Shown in pieces: positions 1 to 7,465 of a stretch of 10,156 bases of DNA. The translations under genes and the position numbers were made by a program. Position 1 is the stretch's first letter. Each line of letters opens with the position of its first letter. The stretch covers positions 1 through 10,156 of the forward strand of contig CAVAWX010000065.1 of the NCBI GenBank assembly GCA_963592385.1, read 5' to 3'. The notes below the pieces were generated by a model that was not told where the DNA came from, searched no databases, and worked only from the letters and a program-made list of their open reading frames with translations. The stretch comes from CAVAWX01 sp963592385 (GTDB taxonomy: Bacteria > Actinomycetota > Coriobacteriia > Coriobacteriales > QAMH01).

Positions 1-1039
1 GCAAGGCGCGCAGGCGGGCTGTTTGCGCGTCGTCGAGCATGTCCATCTTGTTGAAGCAGACGAGCCGGCGCACCTTGTCGGCGTCTATCTCGGCGAGCAC
101 CTCGCACACGACGTCGAGCTGGTCGGCGCACATGGCACTCGAGGCGTCCACCACGACGACGGCCAAATCGGCCTCTCGCACCTCGTCGAGCGTGGATTTG
201 AACGACTCGACCAGGGTGTGCGGAAGCTTTTGGATGAAGCCCACCGTGTCCGTGAGGGTCGCCTTCGTGCCCTGTGGCAGGGTAAACCGGCGCGTTGTGG
301 AGTCGAGTGTGGCGAAAAGCTTGTCGTAGGCCAGCACGTCCGCGCAGGTCAACCTATTCATCAACGTGGATTTGCCTGCATTGGTGTAGCCGGTGAGCAC
401 GATGCGGTAGACCCCGGAGCGCGCACGTTCCTTGCGCTGGGTGCCGCGGCTTTTCTCCACATCGGCCAGCTCGCGGCGCAGCATCTCGATTCTGTGGCGC
501 ACGAGCCGCCTGTCCACTTCCAGCTGCGACTCACCCTCGCCGAAGCGCGAGCCCACGCCGCCGCCCATGCGGTGCGCCGCCAGATGGCTCCACATGCCGC
601 GCAGGCGCGGGAGCAGATAGCGGTTCTGGGCGAGCTTCACTTGCAGGCGCCCAGCGCGGCTCGTGGCATGCAGGGCGAATATGTCCAAGATGAGCGCGGT
701 GCGGTCGATGACCTTCACCCCGCGGCCCACCAGCTCCTCGAGCTTGCCCTGCTGCGAGGGGCTGAGCTCGTCGTCGAAGATCACGACGTCGATGTCCATG
801 TTGCGCACGATGGACGCGAGCTCTTCGGCCTTGCCGCTGCCGATGAAGGTGCGCGGATTGGGCGCGTCGAGGCGCTGGCTCATGGTGAAGACGGTCTCGG
901 CGCCGGCCGTATGCGCGAGGCGCTCCAGCTCGGCCAGAGACTCCTCCACCGGCACCGCCGACCCCGGACGCTCTATGCCGACGAGCACCGCGCGTTCGGG
1001 CACTTCGGCTGTCTCCACCTCGAATTCCCTGCGTGCCAC
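1..1039 (-). CDS. hflX: GTPase HflX, C-terminus cut by window edge
   Basis: HflX is a cytoplasmic ribosome-associated GTPase that splits stalled or hibernating 70S ribosomes. About 346 residues are visible from a GTG start at 1039; roughly the last 80 of the usual ~420-430 lie beyond the left edge. The N-terminal HflX domain shows the TFIGSGKAEEL motif (residues about 63-73) and is followed by a linker rich in Arg and Glu. The G domain has G1 GYTNAGKST (217-225), G3 DTVGF (264-268) and G4 NKMD (330-333). The start is supported by AGGAGG four bases upstream, which overlaps the miaA stop codon. The gene is the last visible member of the rny-miaB-miaA operon, and miaA-hflX adjacency is common in bacteria. 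The family assignment is secure because all G motifs are seen directly. Confidence 0.96.
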   Translation of the reverse strand, partial: MARREFEVETAEVPERAVLVGIERPGSAVPVEESLAELERLAHTAGAETVFTMSQRLDAPNPRTFIGSGKAEELASIVRNMDIDVVIFDDELSPSQQGKLEELVGRGVKVIDRTALILDIFALHATSRAGRLQVKLAQNRYLLPRLRGMWSHLAAHRMGGGVGSRFGEGESQLEVDRRLVRHRIEMLRRELADVEKSRGTQRKERARSGVYRIVLTGYTNAGKSTLMNRLTCADVLAYDKLFATLDSTTRRFTLPQGTKATLTDTVGFIQKLPHTLVESFKSTLDEVREADLAVVVVDASSAMCADQLDVVCEVLAEIDADKVRRLVCFNKMDMLDDAQTARLRAL

Positions 1040-1043
1040 GTCG

Positions 1044-1049
1044 CCTCCT
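1044..1049 (-). promoter_or_regulatory. Ribosome binding site of hflX, overlapping the miaA stop
   Basis: The sequence TGAGGAGG contains the miaA stop codon (1051-1049) and a perfect AGGAGG, followed by CGAC and the GTG start at 1039. A ribosome terminating on miaA would stand on the hflX ribosome binding site, so translational coupling is likely. This site decides the GTG start over downstream in-frame alternatives. Confidence 0.75.
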
Positions 1050-2224
1050 CAGCGCCCCTCTCCCGCTGTGCCCGGTGCTGCAGAGTGGCGCCACACGGGT
1101 GTTGCGACATCCGATACAAGCGCCGCAGCAACAGGTGCCTCACCACCCGATGCGGCTGACTCACCGGCCGACACAGATGCCGCACCGTCCGGCAAAGACG
1201 ACGCAACGTCGCTGCCCGCCTTGTCCGTTGTCGCAGCGGCTTTCCCCTGCGCGCGCAAGGCCGTCTCCCACAGGCGCACGACCTCGTCTGCCATCCGCGC
1301 GGCGTCGCCGTCGTCGGCGTCTATCCAGACGATGCCGCGCTGTCCACGCAGCCAAGTGCGCTGGCGCTTCGCGTAGCGCCGGGTGTCGCGTTTTACCAGC
1401 TCCACCGCCTCGTCAAGCGAAATCTCGCCATCCAGGTGGCGCACCAGCTCCTTGTAGCCTATGGCAGCCGACGCCGTGGCCGCCTGGCGGTATCCCGCCG
1501 CAAGCAGCCCTTCCACCTCGGCGAGCAGCCCGGTTTCCATCATCGCGTCCACGCGGGCATCGATGCGTGCCGCGAGCACCGCGGGCTCCATGCGCAAGGC
1601 AAGGCGCAGGGCCGGATAGTACGGGCCGACCTCATGGAAGGCCTCCTTGCGTCTGGCGTAGCTCTCCCCCGTCTCGCACATCTCGAGCGCCCGCACCACG
1701 CGCGGCAGGTTGTGGGGGTGGATGACGCGGGCCGACTCCGGGTCGCGCTCGGCCAAGAGCGCATGCACCGCCTCTGCGCCGCGTTCCTGCGCCATCTGCT
1801 CGTAGCGCGCGCGAAACGCCGTCTTGTCGTCTGTGTCGGACACGAACTCGAGGTCGTCGACCAGCGCGCGCATGTAGAAACCCGTGCCCCCGCAAGCGAC
1901 GCACGGCGTCCCGCGTCCGTCCAGCCCCTCGACGACGCGGCGGCCGTCGCGCTGGAACAAAGCTGCCGAGTATTCCTCGCCGGGGTCGAGGATATCGATG
2001 CAGTGGTAGGGCACCGGGCGCGCGTCAGGCGGCGTCTTCGCCGTGCCGATGTCCATGCCGCGATAGATTTGCATCGAGTCCACCGAGACGAGCTCGGCGC
2101 CGAGACGTGCGGCCACCATGTCCGCCACCGCGCTCTTGCCCGAGCCGGTCGGCCCTTCCAGGCACAGGACGGGCAGGGAAAGCCCCTTGCGAGGCGCCGG
2201 TGCCGTCGCCGTGCCCGCGCTCAC
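1049..2224 (-). CDS. miaA: tRNA dimethylallyltransferase MiaA with a C-terminal tail
   Basis: MiaA transfers a dimethylallyl group from DMAPP to N6 of A37 in tRNAs that read codons starting with U, giving i6A37. The 391-residue product shows the P-loop GPTGSGKS (24-31), the substrate motif DSMQIYRGMDIGTAK (49-63), GGTGFYMRAL (112-121), and the C-terminal RDTRRYAKRQRTWLR motif (279-293). The GTG start at 2224 overlaps the miaB stop in a GTGA junction, which implies coupling. No strong ribosome binding site is seen, only a GGGAAAG about 10 bases upstream. The usual family length is about 300-320 residues. The extra ~64 residues at the C-terminus (about 328-391) are rich in Ala, Ser, Gly and Asp and match no MiaA domain I know. 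The enzyme supplies the substrate of MiaB, encoded just upstream. Confidence 0.97.
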   Translation of the reverse strand: MSAGTATAPAPRKGLSLPVLCLEGPTGSGKSAVADMVAARLGAELVSVDSMQIYRGMDIGTAKTPPDARPVPYHCIDILDPGEEYSAALFQRDGRRVVEGLDGRGTPCVACGGTGFYMRALVDDLEFVSDTDDKTAFRARYEQMAQERGAEAVHALLAERDPESARVIHPHNLPRVVRALEMCETGESYARRKEAFHEVGPYYPALRLALRMEPAVLAARIDARVDAMMETGLLAEVEGLLAAGYRQAATASAAIGYKELVRHLDGEISLDEAVELVKRDTRRYAKRQRTWLRGQRGIVWIDADDGDAARMADEVVRLWETALRAQGKAAATTDKAGSDVASSLPDGAASVSAGESAASGGEAPVAAALVSDVATPVWRHSAAPGTAGEGR

Positions 2225-3654
2225 GAGACGAGCTTTCCCTGCAGATACCAGGTACGCGCCTGCTCGATGCGCACGTCGAGTATGCGGCCGGCGAAATCCG
2301 CGGCCGCCGCGCCGCCGGGCAGCGGCACGTGCACCGTCTGGTTCTTGGGGCTTTTACCCGACAGCATCTGCGCGTCGCGTTTCGAGACGCCCTCGAAGAG
2401 CACGGGCACGACCGCGCCGGCCTCGGCCTGGTTGGCCTCCCACGCGCCCTGCTGCACCAGCTCGACCAGGGCATCGAAGCGCTCCTGCACCTGCTCGCGC
2501 GTGCACACGGGCTCCATCTGCGCGGCCGGCGTGCCCTCGCGCCTCGAGTAGATGAAGGTGAAGACCTGCGCGTATCCCACCTCGCGCACCAGCTCGAAGG
2601 TCGCGCGGAAGTCCTCGTCGGTCTCGGTGGGAAAGCCCACGATCACATCGGTGGACAGCGCGATGTCCGGCACGGCGGCGCGCAGGTCGGCGACGAGGTC
2701 GAGGTAGGCCTGCGCCGTGTACCCGCGGTTCATCTTCGCCAGCACCGCATCCGACCCGGACTGCACGGGCAGATGCAACTGGGGCATGATGCTCTCGTGC
2801 GCGGCAATCGCCTCGATGGTCTCGGGGCTCAGATCCTTGGGGTGGCTCGTCACGAAACGCACGCGCGGAATGCCGCACTCCCCCGCCATATGCAAAAGCT
2901 CTGCAAAGCGCGGCTGCCCGTAGAGGTCGCGACCGTAGGAGTTCACGTTCTGGCCGAGCATCGTCACTTCCTGCACGCCCTGCGCGGCGAGCTTTCCCAG
3001 CTCGAAGGAAAGCGCCTCGATCGGCCGCGAGCTCTCGCGTCCGCGCACATGGGGCACGATGCAGTAGGTGCAGAAATTGTCGCAGCCCTTCATGATGGGA
3101 AGCCAGGCATGCCAGCTCTTCGCGCGGTGCGCGGGGATGTCCGCGGCCTCGGAGGCAGGAGCGTCGTCTGCGATCTGCGCGACCGCCTCGCCGGTCTCGA
3201 GGCGACGCTCCACGAGAGCGGGCAGCTCGGATATGTTGTGCGTGCCGAACACGACGTCCACATGGGGCAGCTGTGCACGCAGCTTCTCGCCGTCGCGCTG
3301 GCCTATGCAACCGCCCACGGCGATGATGCGCGGGCGGCCCGGATGCGCGGGCGGCAGGTTTTTTATAGAGGAAACACGACCGTAGAGGCGCGTGTCGGCC
3401 TTCTCGCGCACGCAGCAGGTGAGAAAGACGACGAGGTCGGCGTCGTCGGGGGCGGCCACGGGGATGCAGCCGCACGACTCGAGCAGGCCGGCCACGCGTT
3501 CGGCGTCGCTTTCGTTCATCTGGCAGCCGAACACCTCGAGGGCATACGCCATGCCGACGAGCGCCTGCCCGGGACGCGCGGGGTGCGCAGCGCCTTCGAC
3601 AGATCCAGATTGAGGCGCCTGACCTTGGTGAACGGGGTGAACCGTCTCGTTCAT
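2221..3654 (-). CDS. miaB: tRNA-2-methylthio-N6-dimethylallyladenosine synthase MiaB
   Basis: MiaB is a radical SAM methylthiotransferase that converts i6A37 to ms2i6A37 in tRNA. Numbered from the ATG at 3654 (477 residues), the N-terminal UPF0004 domain has cluster cysteines at C44 (FGCQMNESD), C80 and C116 (GGCIGQR). The radical SAM CxxxCxxC is C191, C195, C198 (GCDNFCTYC). A TRAM-like RNA-binding domain closes the protein. The second motif reads LTCCVREKA where many homologues have NTC(A/S)VRE. The chosen start overlaps the PHP stop (TGATG) and has a G-run seven bases upstream. An ATG at 3660 is nearly as good. An ATG at 3552, directly before YALEVFGCQMN, would give a more usual length and would remove a low-complexity leader of 34 residues. 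The family is certain; the exact start is not. Confidence 0.96.
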   Translation of the reverse strand: MNETVHPVHQGQAPQSGSVEGAAHPARPGQALVGMAYALEVFGCQMNESDAERVAGLLESCGCIPVAAPDDADLVVFLTCCVREKADTRLYGRVSSIKNLPPAHPGRPRIIAVGGCIGQRDGEKLRAQLPHVDVVFGTHNISELPALVERRLETGEAVAQIADDAPASEAADIPAHRAKSWHAWLPIMKGCDNFCTYCIVPHVRGRESSRPIEALSFELGKLAAQGVQEVTMLGQNVNSYGRDLYGQPRFAELLHMAGECGIPRVRFVTSHPKDLSPETIEAIAAHESIMPQLHLPVQSGSDAVLAKMNRGYTAQAYLDLVADLRAAVPDIALSTDVIVGFPTETDEDFRATFELVREVGYAQVFTFIYSRREGTPAAQMEPVCTREQVQERFDALVELVQQGAWEANQAEAGAVVPVLFEGVSKRDAQMLSGKSPKNQTVHVPLPGGAAAADFAGRILDVRIEQARTWYLQGKLVS

Positions 3655-4649
3655 CAGCATGCCCCCCATTCGCGTGCATCGCGTCCGCATGCCTCGATGA
3701 AAGCCGCGAACTGCGTGCGGGTGAGGCCTGCCGCGCCGAGAAACGAGCCGTGCGTGGCGTCTCCGTGCCAGTCCGAGCCGCCCGAGACGGCCAAGCCCAG
3801 CTCGTCTGCCAAAACCACGAGGTCGGCACGTTCTTTTTCCGTGTGCTGCGGGTAAAAGGCCTCCACGCCCGCAAGACCCGCGCGCGCGAAGGGCGCGATC
3901 AGGTCCACCACATGGTAGGCCGCCGGGTGCGCGATGAAGGGAACGCCGCCCGCCTCGCGCACGAGCGCAATGGCCTCGAAGCTGTCGATGTCGGCGCGGT
4001 CCACGTAATAGGGGCAGTCAAGACCGATGAGCGTGTCGAAGACCGTGTCGGTGTCCGGCGCGGCGCCCGCCTCCACGAGGGCGCGGGCCACGAGCGAGCG
4101 GTTCACCACCTTGCCGCATGCGGCCAGTTCTTCTGGGTGAACGGGAAAGCCGTCCGCCTCGAGGCGCTCGGCAATCTCTAAGGCGCGCGTGGTACGGCTT
4201 TCGTTCGTGTACGCGCATATCTGCGCAAGCGCCGCGTTTTTCCCCTCGCAGAAATAGGCGAGTATGTGCACGGGCCGTCCGTCGCAGAGCGTGGACAGCT
4301 CCATACCAGGCACCGCTGCGACCTGCGGCAAGGCCCCGGTTTCCGCAGCTGCCCGCACACCTGCCTCCCCGGCAGACGCGATGCCGGTCGGCGCAGGGGC
4401 TTCGTCTTCAGCCGCCAGCGCCGCCTCGGCGCCCGCGCCCGCCGCAGCATCAGCAGCCACGGCCGCCGCCAACTCGACAGCCCCCTCCATGGTGTCGTGG
4501 TCGGTCACCGCGAGGACGGACAGCCCGCCCTCGCGCGCCGCCGCGAGCATCTCCGCGCAGTCGAGCACCCCGTCCGAGCAGGTGGAATGCGTATGCAGGT
4601 CGGCGAACACGCGCGTCGCGCCGCCACCCGCCCCCTCGCGCCCGCGCAT
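3654..4649 (-). CDS. PHP-domain metal-dependent phosphoesterase (RNase AM/YciV-like)
   Basis: This is a polymerase-and-histidinol-phosphatase (PHP) family phosphoesterase of 331 residues from the ATG at 4649. Visible metal-site motifs are H19xH21 (LHTHSTCSDG), D50-H51 (TDHDT), E117 (GMELS), H128, H241 (AHPAAY) and D293-H295 (SDWHG). This order fits stand-alone PHP proteins such as E. coli YciV/RNase AM, a 5'-3' exonuclease that trims rRNA 5' ends, and related nucleotide phosphatases. Which substrate applies cannot be told from sequence. An Ala-rich segment of about 45 residues (about 65-110) separates the second and third motifs and looks like an insertion. ATG at 4649 is preferred over GTG at 4652 because AAGGAG (4655-4660) is five bases from the ATG. 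The start overlaps the upstream ATPase stop (TGATG) and the gene's own stop overlaps miaB. The RNA-processing neighbours make an RNase role plausible. Confidence 0.9.
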   Translation of the reverse strand: MRGREGAGGGATRVFADLHTHSTCSDGVLDCAEMLAAAREGGLSVLAVTDHDTMEGAVELAAAVAADAAAGAGAEAALAAEDEAPAPTGIASAGEAGVRAAAETGALPQVAAVPGMELSTLCDGRPVHILAYFCEGKNAALAQICAYTNESRTTRALEIAERLEADGFPVHPEELAACGKVVNRSLVARALVEAGAAPDTDTVFDTLIGLDCPYYVDRADIDSFEAIALVREAGGVPFIAHPAAYHVVDLIAPFARAGLAGVEAFYPQHTEKERADLVVLADELGLAVSGGSDWHGDATHGSFLGAAGLTRTQFAAFIEACGRDAREWGAC

Positions 4650-5776
4650 CACAGCTCCTTTTCTATGGGGAAGCGCACGGTGATGGCATCAGAGCCCACA
4701 TGCACCTTCGGACTGTCCTTCAGCTGGATGAAGTAGCGCTGCGCGAGCACGTCAAACGACGACTCCAGGCGGCGGCGGAAGCGCTCGAGGTCCTCCTTGC
4801 CCACCTTCAGCCCGCGCCGGTCCTTGTAGATGTTGCCCGCCTTGGGCTCTTTCACCCGCGCCGTGCCCACGAGCTTGGACAGGGGCGCGACCGCCGGCGC
4901 GATCTGGCCGCCCAGCACGCGGTGCGCGGTCCGCTCCGAGATGGGCAGGGCCAGCCCGCACGCCACCTCGCACAGCTCGGCCGCATCGTTTGCCGCCGCC
5001 GGGCGCATGCACACCGGCAGCTCGGCCACGTCGTCGCAAAACAGCAGCTGCTCGTCGTCGAGCTGGCGGCGCCCCTGGGCCACCAGCGCCGCCAGGATGT
5101 CGGCGGGCGTCCCCAGATAGACGCTCACGTGGTCGCGCTCTTCCAGCGCGAACTCCACGCAGGTGCGCACGATGTTGTGCGGGCCGCTCTCCACGGACAG
5201 CTGCCCGGTCTCGGCGTCGCGCTGCAGCTTCGGCAGGCTCGACTGGTCCGTGCGCTCGCCCAGCGCCTCGGTGTCCACCTCCACGCAAAACGACGAGCCC
5301 TCCCCCTCGCGCGCGTCGGCCACATGCGCGTCGAGGGTGTTTTGCCGTATGGAGTACAGCGCCATGCCGCGCCCGTGCACGCCCCAGCGGTCCACCACCA
5401 TGGTCTCGAGCTTGGAGGTGACGCGCGGCTCGAAGATGGCCTCCCGCAGGGCGGCCGGCACCCCGTCCCCGTCGTCGACGAAGGTCAGGTGCCGCAGCTT
5501 GTCCTCGCGCCATGAGGCCAGGTAGATGTGCCGCGCGTGCGCGTCGCGGGCGTTGCGCAGCATCTCGATGACGATGTCTTCCACGCAGCGTATGTCGTGC
5601 TTGGCCTGGCGCCGTTCGGCCTCGGCGGTGCGCAGGCGCACGAAGCCGTCCCCGAGGTTTTCCTCGATGGCCAGATGCGCGTCTCCCTGCACCGAGGAGA
5701 CGAAGTCGATCAAGTCGTCTGCGGACATCTCTGCGGACTCGCCGGACATGCGCGCGGCGTCGCGGCCGCCTGCCAT
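4649..5776 (-). CDS. Orphan GHKL-type ATP-binding protein
   Basis: A 375-residue soluble protein with a histidine-kinase/HSP90/MutL-type ATPase fold. The N box is EDIVIEMLRNARDAHA (E71, N75, D78), the G1 box is DDGDGVP (101-107), and the G2-like box is GVHGRGMAL (132-140), preceded by TSK (120-122). There is no phosphoacceptor-histidine dimerisation domain, no membrane segment and no sensor domain, and no response regulator is nearby, so it is not an ordinary sensor kinase. Residues about 180-375 form a second region I do not recognise, which contains a basic segment near KDRRGLKVGKEDLERFRRR. The ATG at 5776 lies nine bases after the rny stop with only a weak ribosome binding site; ATGs at 5749 and 5728 are alternatives. 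Its place between rny and a PHP phosphoesterase suggests a role tied to RNA processing, which is inference only. Confidence 0.85.
   Translation of the reverse strand: MAGGRDAARMSGESAEMSADDLIDFVSSVQGDAHLAIEENLGDGFVRLRTAEAERRQAKHDIRCVEDIVIEMLRNARDAHARHIYLASWREDKLRHLTFVDDGDGVPAALREAIFEPRVTSKLETMVVDRWGVHGRGMALYSIRQNTLDAHVADAREGEGSSFCVEVDTEALGERTDQSSLPKLQRDAETGQLSVESGPHNIVRTCVEFALEERDHVSVYLGTPADILAALVAQGRRQLDDEQLLFCDDVAELPVCMRPAAANDAAELCEVACGLALPISERTAHRVLGGQIAPAVAPLSKLVGTARVKEPKAGNIYKDRRGLKVGKEDLERFRRRLESSFDVLAQRYFIQLKDSPKVHVGSDAITVRFPIEKEL
4655..4660 (-). promoter_or_regulatory. Ribosome binding site of the PHP gene
   Basis: AAGGAG lies inside the last codons of the ATP-binding protein gene, five bases before the ATG at 4649 but only two before the GTG at 4652. 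The spacing favours the ATG and suggests coupling with the upstream gene. Confidence 0.6.
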
Positions 5777-5785
5777 CCCGGGCGC

Positions 5786-7315
5786 CTACTTCGCCAGGGC
5801 CTCGGAGCGCGACTCGCGTATGACGACCACGTGGATCTGGCCGGGATACTGCATCGTCTCCTCGATCTCCTTGGCGATGTCGTGCGCGAGCACCGTCGAC
5901 CTCGCGTCGTCGACGACCTCGGGCGCGACCATCACGCGGATCTCGCGGCCCGCCTGCATGGCGTAGGTGCGCTCGACGCCCTCGTGCTTGTTCGCGATCT
6001 CCTCCAGGCGCTCCAGGCGCTTGATGTAGCCGTCGTAGCTCTCGCGGCGCGCACCCGGACGCGCGGCGGACACGGCATCGGCGGCCTGCACCAGCACCGC
6101 GAGCACCGTGGAGGGCTCGACGTCGGCATGGTGCGCCTCGATGGCGTGCACCACGGCAGCCGACTCGCCCTGGCGGCGCGCAAGGTCGGCGCCGATGACG
6201 GCATGCGAGCCTTCGACCTCGTGGTCGATGGCCTTGCCGATGTCGTGCAGGAGGCCGGCGCGCTTGGCCTGCAGCGGGTCGAGCCCCAGCTCGGAGGACA
6301 TGGACGAGGCGATGGAGGCCACCTCCAGCGAGTGCTGCAGCACGTTTTGCCCAAACGAGGTGCGGTATTTCAGGCGGCCCAGGGTGCGCACCAGCTCGGG
6401 CGCCAGGTCGTGGATGCCCGTCTCGAAGGCGGCTGCCTCGCCGGCCTCCTGGACCTGCTGGTCGATGTAGCGCTCGGCCTTCTTGAACATCTCCTCGATG
6501 CGGGCCGGATGGATGCGCCCGTCGGCGATGAGGTTTTCCAGCGTGATGCGGCCGATCTCGCGGCGCACGGGGTCGAACGCGGACAGCGTGACCGTCTCGG
6601 GCGAGTCGTCGATGATGATGTTCACCCCGGTGATCTGCTCGAAGGCGCGGATGTTGCGGCCCTCGCGCCCGATGATGCGGCCCTTCACGTCGTCGGAGGG
6701 AATCGTCACGGTGGTGACGGTGCGCTCCGCCGTGTAGTCGGCGGCCAGGCGCTGTATGGCCACGGACAGGATCTCGCGCGACTTGCGGTCGGCCTCGCCC
6801 TTGGTCTTCTCCTCGGACTCGCGGATGATGGCGGCCGCCTCGTGGGCGCACTCGTCGCGCACCTGCGCGAGCACCTTGTCCTGGGCCTCCTCGCGGCTCA
6901 TGGCGGCCACGGCGTAGAGCTTCTCGTCCACGGCGGCTATCTTGTCGTCGAGGTCGTGCTCGCGGTTGTTCAGGCGGCTGGCCTGCGAGGACAGCTGGCT
7001 TTCTCGCTCGTCGAGCGAGCTGGCGCGCTTGTCGCAGGCGTCTTCCTTCTTGCGCACGCGGTCCTCGCGCTCTTTCACCTGCGCCTGCTTCTCGCGATGC
7101 TCGTCTTCGGCCGCCTGGACGATTTTGAGCGCCTCGTCCTTTGCCTCCACCTGCGCCTCGCGCCGTATGGTCTCTGCCGCCTTGTTCGCGTCGTCGATGG
7201 CCTGCTGCGCCTGTGCCGCCGCGCCGTTTGCGCTGGACTTGGACAGGACACGGCTGATGGCAAAACCGACGGCGAGGCACACGATGGCGACGAGGATGTA
7301 TACAAGTGCATCCAT
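5786..7315 (-). CDS. rny: Ribonuclease Y
   Basis: RNase Y is a membrane-anchored endoribonuclease that starts mRNA decay. From the ATG at 7315 the protein has 509 residues, close to the family's usual ~510-520. It opens with an N-terminal membrane helix (about 3-22) and continues with a long charged coiled coil (about 35-195). A KH RNA-binding domain follows with GRIIGREGRN (212-221), then an HD phosphohydrolase domain with H328, the H357-D358 pair (LLHDIGKA) and D413. The C-terminal domain ends near 509. The frame is open further upstream to 7396, but that extension (27 residues, basic) would put a charged stretch before the anchor. AGAGG at 7324-7328, eight bases from the ATG, supports 7315. 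It is the first gene of the six-gene operon; the next gene starts nine bases after its stop. Confidence 0.97.
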   Translation of the reverse strand: MDALVYILVAIVCLAVGFAISRVLSKSSANGAAAQAQQAIDDANKAAETIRREAQVEAKDEALKIVQAAEDEHREKQAQVKEREDRVRKKEDACDKRASSLDERESQLSSQASRLNNREHDLDDKIAAVDEKLYAVAAMSREEAQDKVLAQVRDECAHEAAAIIRESEEKTKGEADRKSREILSVAIQRLAADYTAERTVTTVTIPSDDVKGRIIGREGRNIRAFEQITGVNIIIDDSPETVTLSAFDPVRREIGRITLENLIADGRIHPARIEEMFKKAERYIDQQVQEAGEAAAFETGIHDLAPELVRTLGRLKYRTSFGQNVLQHSLEVASIASSMSSELGLDPLQAKRAGLLHDIGKAIDHEVEGSHAVIGADLARRQGESAAVVHAIEAHHADVEPSTVLAVLVQAADAVSAARPGARRESYDGYIKRLERLEEIANKHEGVERTYAMQAGREIRVMVAPEVVDDARSTVLAHDIAKEIEETMQYPGQIHVVVIRESRSEALAK

Positions 7316-7346
7316 TTCGCTGTCCTCTTTTCTGTTCCGTTTCAAT

Positions 7347-7378
7347 AGAAAAAGGCGCCGTTCTTGACGAAAAACGCC
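7347..7378 (-). terminator. Terminator-like hairpin with T-tract before rny
   Basis: On the minus strand GGCGTTTTTC (7378-7369) can pair with GAACGGCGCC (7363-7354) around the loop GTCAA. That gives ten positions with two G-T wobbles and one mismatch, and five T residues follow (7353-7349), then CT. It most simply ends the transcript of the coiled-coil/FTR-like/trmL group. Because it sits only 30-60 bases before the rny start, it could instead act as a leader attenuator of the rny operon if the promoter lies upstream. The stem is imperfect, so confidence is moderate. Confidence 0.45.
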
Positions 7379-7465
7379 GATGAAACAGACTATCACAACG
7401 AGGGCCTGCGCGCGGGGTCATGCGGGTGAAAGCATCGAACGCAACGCAAACAAAATGGCGAAAGG

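Noticed and set aside
2107..3855. 582-codon open frame on the plus strand across miaB
   Set aside because: Shadow of miaB and of the start of the PHP gene. Its translation is His/Arg/Leu-rich without domains, as expected for the complement of a high-GC gene.
4649..5776. ATP-binding protein as a two-component sensor kinase
   Set aside because: No dimerisation/phosphoacceptor histidine domain, no sensor or membrane segment and no response regulator gene in the neighbourhood.
5528..7348. 606-codon open frame on the plus strand antisense to rny
   Set aside because: It mirrors the rny codons in a high-GC sequence, where antisense frames stay open by third-position bias. The protein has no recognisable motif, while the minus strand holds a complete RNase Y.
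7364..7393. Plus-strand promoter-like pair TTGACG and GACTAT
   Set aside because: The -10 matches poorly and no plus-strand gene follows that could be served; the TTGACG is part of the minus-strand hairpin.
4752..7421. 889-codon minus-strand frame covering rny and the ATPase gene in another register
   Set aside because: Translation is dominated by Arg, Gly, Ala and Pro, and it overlaps two genes with clear conserved motifs in the other frame.
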